Source: Acephala macrosclerotiorum (taxonomy: Eukaryota; Ascomycota; Leotiomycetes; Helotiales; Mollisiaceae). From it: a DNA stretch of 64,000 nt. Below are positions 31,553-42,578 of this stretch, piece by piece (position 1 is the stretch's first letter; every line of letters begins with the position of its first letter). Where the stretch lies: positions 62,001 through 126,000 of the forward strand of contig MU119285.1 in assembly GCA_014904845.1 (NCBI GenBank), read 5' to 3'. The position numbers and the translations under genes were made by a program. The notes under the pieces were generated by a model. It was not told the DNA's origin, made no database searches, and was given only the letters and a program-made list of their open reading frames with translations.

Positions 31553-33202
31553 ATTTCCAGAATGGGGGAATGGCTTTGCTGGTTTATTGTTCGTCACATC
31601 TTATTCGAGTCAGATTACTATCTCGATAATAAATAAATCATGTCCGCTATCTGCTGGACGATTGGTTGGCTCTTGTGATTCAAGCTTTGCCTTGTCCCAC
31701 TAAGTGATACTCCCATCAAACGGTAGGACAGCATCCGCGCTCTCCCAGCCCTTCCTAGACTTGCGTCTTCACCGCGCTCATTTGGGGAAGGGATCTTAGA
31801 CAGCGATTAGAAAGGCGAATATGATAGCTCTCCCGTCCTCATCACGGACATTCAAGGTGAAGAAACCTGGACCTAGGGCCTAAAGGATAAGTCTCGACGC
31901 GCGCTCGGATCATCCAGGGCCCTGAATATGCAACGTCATGATAGACGTAGAAGTCGGAAAGAACCAGAGCGGTAAATAGGCAGTTGAGGCCACTCCTCTA
32001 AGAGAGATAACATCTAGATCAGACTTCAATGTTCGACAATGTACGTACACACCTTGAAGACTATCGAACTAAACATAACCGCTGACATGATTTGTGGTGT
32101 CCTAGTTTCGTTTGGCCTTTACCATCAGCTGAGTTGAGCTGAGATATCACATGAAGCTAACCGGCAGCTTACTGGTCATTGATCGCGCTTCTGAGGAGAC
32201 AGTCGGCCCCAGAAAGTATTTGCTAGGCTGGAACATCGAGAACGCAGTTGGAATATAACTTCATGGCTGTGAAATGTAAGATTGAATGGATTTCTCGGAG
32301 GAGAGAATGAGGGGAGGGAGTCTTGTTGACAGGGTGATGTGAAGGAAGGGGCATGTGGGCCCAACTCGTATGAGCCGTTGGGACAATCAAACCAGTGGGA
32401 TCTGGCTATGAACACAGTTCCAGCCTCAATGAAACATTATTCAACTGACTTGTATCCTCAGTGTCAATGTTTCCAAAGCATTGTGCACGCGTCGGAGTGG
32501 AAACTTTGAAGTGATGGGGACTGGGGGTGCGGTGGCACTAGCATAACCGAGACTGCTAACCAGTATTTTGCCGGAGGGCCTGAGAAGGCCGTATAGATTT
32601 AAATAAACAAATTCTTAGCATCAATGAGTGATCTGTATATCGGCTGGTCCTTATGTCGTGGTGGCATGAGCGTCTTAGTCCATAACAAGAATCTCATTGG
32701 TAGAGATTAAGGGCAACCGGTAATAGGTTGGTTAACCTAACTCTTTTGCTTTTTGCGCCTACCATCTCTGAGTTAAAGTCATTACTTTGCGGCCACACAT
32801 TCTTACATCTATCGATCACTGATTAGTTTTTAGCTTATCAACTTTTTAAAAATCTTTTGGTCAGTCCTTGACCGAAGTTGACGCGTTGTTTTGATTCTTA
32901 GCGCGTAACGAGTATTAAGCGAAATAGGGGTTCACGTGGACTGAGAAAGCGATTCATTTATTTTTATTGCATCCAATTGTTGTGTGCGTCGTTGGCAATG
33001 TCCTATTCTAGTTCTATTGATATTTTTGGAGTTCGCTTTCGCTAAACAAGAACGATATCTAGCAAGGTCACTGAAGCTGAGGAGGAGCTTTCGAATGCGA
33101 GCTTTGGTCGAAGAAGGAAGTGACCTTGAAATAGAATTGGTATAATAGGTCTAAGGCATCGTGAACCCAATGCCTGTAGTGAAATGACCAACGGCTCACA
33201 TA
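31553..33202. other. Gene-poor stretch
   Basis: No gene supported. A small palindrome (GGTTAACC) sits near 32731-32738. Otherwise ordinary intergenic composition. Confidence 0.4.
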
Positions 33203-33598
33203 CTATCTCAGGAGATAGACGTTGCGTATGTTCGTGATCAAGACTCGAACAGCAGACTCACCCCGTGGCGTGATTGTCCTAGTGGTTATAGCTCGGAATG
33301 TGCAAGATATTGAAGTACGCACTTGACTTGAAGATGCATTAGAACAATTCTTATTGTCAAAGATGGTATTGTTATCAATCGTCCTTTTACTGATGAAGAC
33401 CAGAAAGGAGATGCAAATTTTATTTGTGAGCTTGAGACTGTGGACATAATTGAGGCTACCATCAATATGAACAGAATCCAACATGTCGAATAACGAGGTG
33501 ACAATCCAGTCAGCCTCAATTGAAAGGACAACATATCTTAAGTATTCCTGGGGCATTAGAGCGGTGTCATGTGAGGAGGCTGCATCCAGAAACATCAA
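33203..33598 (-). CDS. Unassigned ORF, 131 aa
   Basis: Open frame on the complement, 131 aa, from 33598 to a stop at 33203. The composition is plausible (mixed hydrophobic and polar, with YLRYVVLSIEADWIVTSL), but no domain, intron or homologous copy is visible. It could be a fragment or chance. Confidence 0.2.
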   Translation of the reverse strand: MMFLDAASSHDTALMPQEYLRYVVLSIEADWIVTSLFDMLDSVHIDGSLNYVHSLKLTNKICISFLVFISKRTIDNNTIFDNKNCSNASSSQVRTSISCTFRAITTRTITPRGESAVRVLITNIRNVYLLR

Positions 33599-33706
33599 CT
33601 AATGAGTGAATTCTTTGGGCGCAACCCTTTTTGAAAAGATCGCGAATCTTGAACCGACAACCGCGATCACACATACAACACACGAAACACAACGTCAAAA
33701 GAAGCA

Positions 33707-34299
33707 ATGGATTCAACCGAACGAGTCCCCACCAAATACAGTTTCGAGGATGAGGAAGAGAAGCAAGAGAGTAAGTGAAGCCTCCCCTGTTTGGGATATA
33801 GAATCTGTCACTCTCCCGATTCGATCTACGGGTGGCCCACCTCATTGTCCCACGACATAGAGGTCAATCTACCCGGGACAGTGTCGATCTTACTACCAAA
33901 GCAAGGTCTATTGGATTAATGCTAATGATTTCTCAAGTGTTGAGGGAGAAGGAGGAGAAGAAGGCAGCCAAGAAAGCCAAGAAGAAGGGAAAGAAGGGGG
34001 CGAAGAAGGAGTTGGTGGCGGAGACGACGATGTCACCAATGGAGATGAGAGGATATGCGAGCTTGGCGTTGGAGGAGTTGGAGGAGAAGGTTAGTTGATG
34101 TTTGTATTGTTCAGAGAGCATATGGCTAACTAGAATGTCTGTACAGGAGGAGAAGGAGAAGCGAAAGGAGGAGGGGCGGGAGAAGAACGAGGCGAATAGG
34201 AAGAAGAGGAAGGAGGAACAGGCACTCGGTGCCATGCGTGTGACGAGCAACGAGCTCGGTAGATTGACAATGTCCGACGAGACCAAGAAGAAGAACTAG
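33707..34299 (+). CDS. Charged coiled-coil protein, 122 aa, probably truncated by TAG
   Basis: Three exons, 33707-33770, 33938-34089 and 34147-34299 (introns 167 and 57 nt, GT-AG). The product begins MDSTERVPTKYSFEDEEEKQ and continues as a Lys/Glu-rich helix (KKAAKKAKKKGKKGAKKE). It ends at TAG 34297-34299. The same frame then continues open for 35 codons to TGA at 34405, reading ERKKQRREEDVDNKLKKAL and ending GGLGF, so the TAG looks like a recent nonsense codon and the older end was 34407. I do not recognise the family. A nucleolar or translation-related role would fit the composition, without proof. Confidence 0.6.
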
Positions 34300-34407
34300 A
34301 AGAGAACGAGAGAGGAGAAGGAGGTTTTGGATGAGAGAAAGAAGCAGCGAAGAGAGGAGGATGTTGACAACAAGTTGAAGAAGGCTCTGGGTGGTTTGGG
34401 ATTCTGA

Positions 34408-36363
34408 TTTCTGTTGTGTAAGAATGACGAATGGAACAATCACAATGAAGACGTCCTACAACTTGATAACAAAATCCCTCACTCCCCTCTCTCATCCCCA
34501 ACCTCATCTCCTCCATCGTAGATGCACTCAATAGCATTCACACAGCATGTCCCGCTACTATCTGTATCGCTATTGAACTGTTCTCCACAGGCCTGTGCCG
34601 AAAATTTCCAAACTCGTTAAATTCTTGACTTTTGAGATTTTCTTGGTTTGAGCAATGGCTGTGGGACTGTTGCTTTCATAGACGCGTGGTGACGGAGTGG
34701 GAGATAGAAGTTTGAGGGGTGATGCAGCAAGAGATGAGGCTGTTGATTCGCTTGAATGTCATGAGAGAGAGGAGCCTCTCCACAACTAGGTTGAAGAGAA
34801 ATCTCCTGGTTTGGATCAAAATGAGGCACTCTAAGTGCCTCGTATCCAAAATCTTTGAATGGAATGCAAGAGATTCCGTGCCAGGGATCAAACTGGCGAA
34901 AACGCCGAGTCAGTCAAGCAGAACGAGGCCACTGCTCCATCTCCCTCAAGCATAAAAAGGCTCAGAGTGCTTGAAACGTCTTCTCCTGCAAGAACGAACC
35001 TTGGTCATCTTCCTATACAAGGATTGAGGTAGGCAGCGGCCTTCCCGTCCTCTTCACCGCAGAAAAACCAGCAGGTAGCAAGGCTTGCACCTTCTAATCT
35101 CACCTCGGCCTCCCGCTTCCCCGTTCCGGTAGTCTAGCATGTGCTCGTCTGAACACTGCGACGAAAATGTCCCAAAACTTGATAACAGTCCAAGAAATGA
35201 CAACAAACCTCCACCTCTTCCCATCCCTTAACCTCGACTTCGAGAGCCCAAGAACTTCCTTCTACAGTGATCAACACAAGAGCTCCTCGTGTCACCACAA
35301 GAGCGCCTGAAGGCGATATGTGACAAACGATTCTCGCAATTTCAGAATCTTGTCTTGTCCTGTACCACAGGATTGGTTTGTGTCTCCACAGGTGGATGGT
35401 TGGAAGCTTTAATAGACCACCGCTGCACCGCGAAACGGTAACCCGGCAACATGGAGAAAGCCGCTTGGAAGGAAGATGAATGACTCCGCTTCAATTGGAT
35501 AGACTTGGCTTGCTCAAATCAAACCCATCCCTCCTTTCCCTCACGAAGCTCCTCCAATTTCCATCCTGATGTGGAGTCACGTGTTAACCCCTTCCTTTGC
35601 TTGCCCTTGCCCCTCACCTCGCTTTGCCTTCGCCTGAACATCCGACCCACCCCACAAAAATCCGTGCCTCAAATACCACAAGCATCACTTGCCTTCCAAC
35701 CCTAGCCTACCTTCTCATCTGAGTCCCCCTTTCCCCTTCGTCTGGTTGGGCTGGACTTGGGAGCAAAGGATGACGAAAAAGTAAAAAAAGAGGGCAAAGA
35801 AATTGAAAAATTGGGAGGCAAAAGTCCACGCAACCCATTCGAAAATCGCATTCGTCTATCTACTTACTGTCTTTAACGCCTTGTGTCATTCGCATCTCAT
35901 CGCATCACATAATTTCGGCATCCCATTGAATAACATCCAGTCCATCCGCCCGCCACATCTCATCTCATTCATAATATTCCAGGCTTTAACTCTTGCTCCT
36001 CGTAAAAAAAAGCCACCATGAATTCGTGCCGCACCAACCAACCCATCATCGTATGGTGGGCGTTCCAGGAGCGTATGTGTCGACACGAAGAAAAAGGAGA
36101 GTCATATCGGTATATCGAAAATATAAGAGGGAACGAGTGTTGCGTGATCAACCACCCATGTCCATGTCCATTCCTACCAGGACATAAGAAGTCTCTCTCG
36201 CGTGTATTACTCCATGCCATGCTCAACCACCGCACCGCATGTCAACCAGCCTTTATATCAAGATCCCCTGCCAGCTAGAAGCAGATATCCAGCCGCCACG
36301 GATCTCATCCACAAGCACTTATCCCCAGCATTGATAGTTCTTAGTCGTGGCCGCTCTCCCCTT
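34408..36363. other. Intergenic, about 1.95 kb
   Basis: Convergent side of the charged-protein gene and of the kinase. ORFs are short. One of 86 codons (36018-36278, start context AGCCACCATGA) is Cys-containing but has no other support. Mostly C/T-rich 35500-35720. Confidence 0.35.
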
Positions 36364-38559
36364 CTACCGCTTCTTAATCTCACAACTCCACCCCTCAATC
36401 CCCTCCCCCTTACTCCCCACCTCTAACCCGGAAATCTTAACCCCCTTCATCCCAACCGTATCCTCCAACCACTCCGCGCCCGCCATCCCCCCGGCATTAG
36501 CCCTCTTATCCGGAACCAACTCCAGCATCGGCGTCAAGAATTCTGAAACCTTCCTCGCCTCATCCTCCTTGAAATGATACTTCTCCTTCAAGACATCGGG
36601 GAGAGCCCAGTGACGAAGTCGGTGGATGTTACGGAGCTCACCTTTCCGGTTGAAGATTTCTTGAGACCATTTTCCGGACATGGTGAGGGATTTAGGGAAT
36701 TGGCCGAGGAGTTCAATGATTTGGGCTATGTGGTCGTCATCTTTGCCGTATTTAGTGCCGGATTGAGGGTCGAAGAGGTAGTCTCCTGTGATCAGTTCGA
36801 AGACCTGTCGTTGTTAGCTTTTGTCCTATGTTCTGGATCGATCGACTGAATGATTCGGGAGATAGACTCACCATAGCAGCCATAGACCAGACGTCGGTAC
36901 TTGCTCCCCATTTCGCTCCCAAGATCACTTCAGGTGATCGGTATTGTCTTGTTTGGATATCGTTTGTGAAATGGTGTGTGGTCCAGCATGCATTGCCCAA
37001 ATCTGCGATCTTGACTGATATCTTCTCGAAGCCTGTTGGTTCTTTCTTTTCATTCGAAGACGACTTGTCGAGGGAGATACCGGACACTTCACGGGTGAGT
37101 AAATCACTGGTAGGTGTTAGTATCACCCAACAAAAGAAACACAGGAGGACATACGCAGTCTTTTCTCGTTGCTTGTGCTTCTCCTCATCTTCCTTCTCTG
37201 TCTTTGGAGACGAGGTTTGTGATCCGCCTATCGCACCTGTCATTAGGACAGGATCTTGTGGGGGTGCACTCTTAGTCTTGACGGGAGATTCATTACCTTC
37301 GTGCATCATCTGATTCAGACTTGTATGAGAATTCGCCGAACTGCCTGGATACCGCAATAATTCTGCATGATTGAAGCCAGCGTTCAAGGGACTGGGTAGG
37401 GGTTGACTGCCAGTGATGAGTGTCCGACGTCTTCTTCGACCGTTTGGATTATCGTCCTTGTTGTCCTTCTTCGGCTCGTCCTTGACGTATGTCCGGACAA
37501 TCTGCTCCACGTCTCCAATCTCTATCAATACGTTCTCCGGCTTCAGATCTGTGTGTATGATTCCGCACTCTCGGTGTAAATAGTCCAGACCCAGAAGGAC
37601 TTGCTTTGTGATCTGCTTGACAAGCGGCATCGGGATACCACGGTGATTCCATCGCTTGATCAGACCCAGCAGATTCTCACCCAACACCTCAAAGACCATG
37701 CAGACATGTGTGCCATTGGGACCTTTGTGATCGAAGGAGTCCAGCAGACTGACGACGTGTTTCCGACCAGGGTGGTCTGGCTTAGCCGCCACAATCTTGT
37801 TGAGCAGCTTGATCTCGTCTATGGCCGTTTCAGTGTAATGCGCGGCAGACCGTACAACCTTCAATGCGACGTGCTTCTGCGTAACGTTGTCTCTGGAGAG
37901 CCAGACGGTCGAGAAATGACCCCATCCCAGCTTGCGCACCACGGTATATTTCCCATCCTTGAATTGCTCACCAACCTGGACTGGATGGTAGCCGCCCTTG
38001 CAGTAGTCTTCGGAATCTTCTTCGTCGGCGGTTGTTTCGGCGGCGTCTTCCCGCGAAGAAGAGGAGGAGGGGGATCGATTCATAGTTTTTGAATTATTTG
38101 GTGCGCCGGTTGGTCTGTGGCCGTTGTTATTGGTGGTTAGCAGGGACTTGAATAGCGAAGACATTTTGTAGAGATGGGAGGCGGTAGATCGTCACACTCA
38201 TTATGAAAATGACAGACGGGGAGGGGGTGAATAGATTGTGCGCATGTTGTTTGCGGAAAACGGTGTTGATGTTGATGGTGAAAGTGATAAAAGTAGAGGT
38301 TCTTGTGCAGCGCGGTGGGGATGTTCTTCGCCGCCACGAGGGAAGAGGGATGAGGGACTTACCCTGCAGATGCTTGATTCGACGATACCATAGACGCAGC
38401 GCTCTCAGCATCGTGCTGCTGCTGCTGCTGCTGGCCCTCGGTGGTGATGATGGGCTTCAATTCCTTCTTCCGCTTCTTGTTTGCATTCCCATTCGAGGCG
38501 GAGTTTGCGACCTGCTTTGCCTTCTGGATCGCGGCCTGTTTGATGTGAGAGCCGTTCAT
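36364..38559 (-). CDS. SKY1: SRPK-family serine/threonine kinase (Sky1/Dsk1-like)
   Basis: Four exons on the complement: 38559-38363, 38114-37155, 37106-36872 and 36804-36364, 610 aa, GT-AG introns of 248, 48 and 67 nt. The first exon has an NLS-like KKRKKELKPIITTEG and a Gln run. The alternative is a start at 38164 that skips this exon. The kinase domain has the Gly loop GWGHFSTVWL, the ATP Lys in VALKVV, the catalytic loop HTDLKPEN (the HTD form is SRPK-specific), and DLGNACW in place of DFG. A disordered spacer of about 140 residues splits the lobes, as in SRPKs. The third splice restores WSMAAMVFELITGDYLFDP. SRPKs phosphorylate SR-rich splicing and mRNA-export proteins. The 48-nt intron is a multiple of three without a stop, so retention would add 16 residues. 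Confidence 0.9.
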
Positions 38560-39943
38560 GGTCAGTTGGCGGGGTGGCAGAGTAATCGGATTCGGGTGTA
38601 CAGTAGTTGCGAGGCAGAGGGCAAGGCGAGAGCGACTCTGCCAATGCTCTGCGGGCCTCTAGATAGGTTTGCGGATGGGTTCTATCCTGTGCAGAGTCGT
38701 GGTTGCGTGTTTCCGTTCGATCTCGAGTGGGCAGTCAGTGGATGTATGACGCGGGCGGGAATCTGGTCGCTGATGCAGTTCTTGGGCACAAAAAAACCAA
38801 AAAGTCCAGACCAGACCAGACCAGAGCTCCCAACACAAAGGCGCGATGCGATGATCAACACAGACTCGACTGGCCTATTCCCGCTACGCGATACTGGCTA
38901 AGATCAACAGCCGGGCAGAAGGTATGAACCGGCGAACACAGCGGCGGCGGCGAGCATATATGTTGGCTTGAGGGAGTTGAGTTAATTTACAATGAAGCGC
39001 GAGGAGCTGAGCAAGGTCGCGGTCGTGGTCGTGGTCGTCGAGAGCAAAGGGGTGTCGAGAGGAGGATCGTGGCCAGCCCAGTGGTGGGGTTTAACTCGTT
39101 AGAGAGAACGTGCGCTCCAGATGGCTGTTCGGCGCTGGCTAAGGTTACGAAGGTTACGAGTTACGACGCCTGCAACTCCCTACGGGGTACACATAATTAT
39201 AACCGGCTGCAGATCCGGATTCCCGGGATATTCACGATTAATCTTCAGGGCAAAATGGGTGGCGTTGGCAGGCAAATATCTCCTTATCAAATTCAACATG
39301 GGGCGAAGCAAGTGTTATGAGGGGTTGGTGAGGGAACTCTTGCCTGCCCGCCAGCGAGGTCTTCAAGATTACGAAGGTACGGAGGTAGAAGAGCGCAGAC
39401 AGCGCTTACGACATGGCGTCAACGAATGAGGTAGCTTTTTCTGATTTGAAGAAAAGCCTTACTAAGAGCAGGCCTTCAAGGGAAAAAAAGACGCAAGTAT
39501 CTTGTATCCTGTATCCTGTATCCTGTCTCCTGTCTCCTGTCTCCAAATGTCTTACACCCATTCGAGGAGGCAAAGGCTTCACCAAGTGGCACAAACCGAG
39601 GCTTGTATCAGAATATGGTTCAGCTGGCAGTGCATATCCCTTGCCGGGTCGCCCGAGTGCCTGAAAAGCCCTAGAATTGGCTGGATAGCATCGTTTCTCG
39701 AATTCTGCAGTAGCTGCAGTACACATGACCTCATGTTTCACAATACCTGGGAGACTTTGGGTGTGCAGCCTTGGTATCAAGTGATGAGGTTTGGCGGGGC
39801 AGTGTCTGTGAGATCAAGATATCACATCTGTGCACTAGAGTGGGGGATCTGGATCGTTTCCCGGTTAATGCTAATGCTGAGTCAGGATCACGAGGAGGTT
39901 CAACCTCATCCCTTGATATCACGAGCATCAACAACCGTCAATC
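38560..39943. other. Intergenic with simple repeats
   Basis: Upstream region of the kinase. It holds GTCGTG-type runs near 39022-39042, a CAGAC-type run near 38800-38820, and a 7-bp tandem repeat (listed separately). No gene supported. Confidence 0.4.
39504..39544. repeat. 7-bp tandem repeat
   Basis: Three GTATCCT units followed by three GTCTCCT units (the last incomplete), differing by one A/C base. Confidence 0.85.
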
Positions 39944-40800
39944 ATGGCATCAACGAGAGTTGTTCATCGCTTCCGTCTCGACGGGCTCGGCGATATCACG
40001 GAGGGTGATCAGAAGAATCAACCTACTGGAGGTCCAATATACCTCTCCTATGCCACCCATCCAGGACTTGGTTGCATGTCCAATGACTTCAAGACTCTTC
40101 CTGTCTGATGGACCCTGTAGAGGGATGTCAGATTATCAATACGAACTTCGGATCTGTTGAACAGTCAGTTGGAACCCTGACGTCGATTTGCGTACCTACT
40201 TTGCAAGATATTACCAATGGCAGAAATCCCTTAATTTTTAGTAATATTGCAACCGACGACAAGATATATAAAGCCAAAAGCGACCCGGAGCTTTGCCACA
40301 AACTCAGACGCAAATTAATGGGCTTCAACCGCCGGAAATGGAAGTCTCAAAGAGAGAACATGATAGAAAGCGAAATCTTTGCGAAATTCTAGAGCCTGCA
40401 TCCCGTGGTTATCACCCAGGAGGACATCCTCGGGAAATTATTCAACAATGGAGACCAAGAGCTAGTATATGCAGTCGAGGAAGACACAATCTGGGGCATC
40501 CGATACCGACCTGGCGACACAGAGCAGAATCGTGGCTCATGGGGACAGAATCTTCTGGGAAGGGTTATCATGGAAGCTCGATGTGTGGCAAAACACTACT
40601 TTCCTTTGAAAGTAACTCTAGGACAGGTATTGGTGGAGAAGGAAGAGCTTGCATTCGGAAATTCTTTCGATGATGCCAAGATAACTTGGCACGCTGATGA
40701 GGAGTTGGTGGCTGTGAAGGAGAAGTGCAAGAAGGAGCAGTTGCAGGTTGAAACACAGATGGGGACGGCGGCCAACAATGCACCCCAAACTCCTCGGTAG
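39944..40800 (+). pseudogene. NADAR (YbiA-like) domain pseudogene
   Basis: Pieces of a NADAR domain lie in order but in broken frames. The N-terminal piece has GGPIYLSYATHPGLGCMSND from the ATG at 39944. YYQWQKS lies near 40210. Next come DPELCHKLRRKLMGFNRRKW, FAKF, then a TAG at 40390-40392 in place of an expected Gln. The same frame continues with GDQELVYAVEEDTIWGIRY and WGQNLLGRVIMEAR. A shift occurs near the T run at 40236, and at least one more upstream. NADAR proteins are N-glycosidases acting on ADP-ribosylated or riboflavin-pathway metabolites. The 3' end overlaps the MYND gene at 40568-41908 on the other strand and shares its breakpoint near 40790. Confidence 0.8.
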
Positions 40801-41908
40801 AACACCAGACATCGAGAACCGCCTCCTTGTCCTCCTTTTCCCATGCCCAGTCCGCCGGTTCCTTCAGAGCTGGCCTCAAGACATCCTGGCAGTATACAGA
40901 CAGCACCTTGACCTGCTGCTTAGTGATGTCTTCCTTGTCTTTTCGAAAGAGTAAGAAGGCCAGATTATCATACTTTTTTCGAGGAATTTGACCCCAAAAC
41001 TTGTTATCCTTCGAGGTTTTCGCACTCAAGAGCAAGGCAAAGGCTTCGGTATTAGTGTTGTCCCTCAATGTTCCCCCATACGAGAGGCACTTTCTCGTGA
41101 CGAGTGTAATACCCATTCGCTCGGAGATAACCGACTTGTCATCATAACTGTCGATATAGCGATGATGTTTGTTGAGCATAACCTCTCGGAAATTAGGTTC
41201 ACCGTATGCCACATTCTCCTGATTGCTGATCATCACAGCTTTAAAAAAGTCCGGCTGGCCGAAAATAACCCACTTCTTCCCGTCGTCTTCTGCGTTGCTG
41301 CCGTCGAACATATCAACCTCTGCGAGGAAACAACGTAGCGCGACCCGAAGGTTATCAGGAGTCACGTCTCGATACTTCGTTACTCGTGCATCGTCCTTTA
41401 TGCTGTCCATGATCGTATCTTCCACGCCCATGACGACGATCGAGTCCTGGAAATCGTCTGAATCCGCAGCTTCCTCCATCATGAAGTCCCACCCACCTTC
41501 AATCAACGTGCAGATGGGAATGTTTATATCCGGGCGTGGAGGCCGAGTCCGCCAGAGTTGTATCTTCCTGTCGTGCCTAGTGTGTATCACAGCTGTTGCT
41601 GCGTTGTCACCAAGCCACTCCAAGTCGCAAGCCAAACTGTACCTGCCATCGTGGAATATTGCAATTGTGGTCTCAACCCAGGTGAATTCTGGCAGATCTT
41701 CGTCCTTTTCGAATAGTAGAGCGAGCCTGTGGGTGGTCTGATAGGCATCTTGGGGTCTCAGAGTGTTATCGAGGAATGAAGGGAGCTTCTTGCAAAGCAG
41801 GTCATGGAGTGCGAGATCCTTCTCTTGGCATGCGCTAGAACAGTATGCTGCACTCTTGCAGACCAGCTCCGTGTCTGTGCCATAAACTGTACACCCGACT
41901 AGAGCCAT
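40568..41908 (-). pseudogene. MYND-family copy A: truncated, with defective zinc finger
   Basis: Open frame of 446 codons on the complement. Residues 1-42 align with the MYND finger of the other copies, but the Cys at position 9 is Tyr (VYGTD). Three residues including the fourth Cys are missing, because LVCKSAAYCS replaces the LICxxCKSASYCS pattern, so the finger is unlikely to bind zinc. The shared domain follows (YRDVTPDNLRVALRCFL, KYDNLAFLLFRKDKEDITKQ, QVKVLSVYCQDVL) up to CSTEEFG. Beyond that it diverges abruptly from the family. The last 80 or so codons are the antisense of the NADAR pseudogene, so the normal C-terminus was lost by rearrangement near 40790. It diverges from copy B. Confidence 0.75.
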
Positions 41909-42578
41909 TGCGCAGGATGTCGTTCTCGCGTTTCTTATAGTGGGTTTCTTTGATGGTAGAAGAAGGTTGTGTTGAGAAGTTGAGGAGGTTGTCTTGGAGG
42001 GCTAACAAGCGAGATCGCAGCCAAGATCCAGGTCGAAGTTGAGGCTCGGATGTGGACCAGCATCACGGTAAGAAGACAAAGCGTTGTTCATCATTCATTA
42101 TGGGGTTTGAGAGAAGGCTGGACAGAAAGAACCAACAGCTCCTATCACGTGAGTGACACGGGAGTATTGTTTGGAAAGCACTCCTTTCCTCCTATCTCTT
42201 CGAGTAAAGGCATTTCTTATCGGCTGGCAGTTGCTGAAACCCTAGACCACAACATTTCCAAATGTCAAGCTTCCTCATGCACATCCCTCATTCACCAAGA
42301 ACTCAGCCACAGAAGCAGAAACAGCCATCTGCAGTCTTGCGTTCATCAAGAGACCGGAAGTTAAGGTATATCTCCTGTGTTCAAGATCATGCTCTACTTG
42401 CTGTTATACCCATCTTCTGGCTGGTCCTCCCAGCTTCCGGCGAATGTTCTCGGGCATTTGATCGAGGTTCTCAGCACTGTCTATCTTTATACTTAATATC
42501 CGCTTGTCCACACTATGAGTCTTCTTTTTCATCTTCCTTCATTATCACACATAACAAAGTCACGGATCATCCCCCGCC
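41909..42578. promoter_or_regulatory. Divergent promoter, MYND copies A and B
   Basis: 670 bp between two divergent paralogs. No other coding signal. Confidence 0.35.

Noticed and set aside
36018..36278. 86-codon Cys-containing ORF with a good start context
   Set aside because: No conserved pattern, leader or intron. It lies in the long spacer beside the kinase.
39406..39780. 124-codon ORF on the complement
   Set aside because: It runs through the GTATCCT tandem repeat and has no domain.
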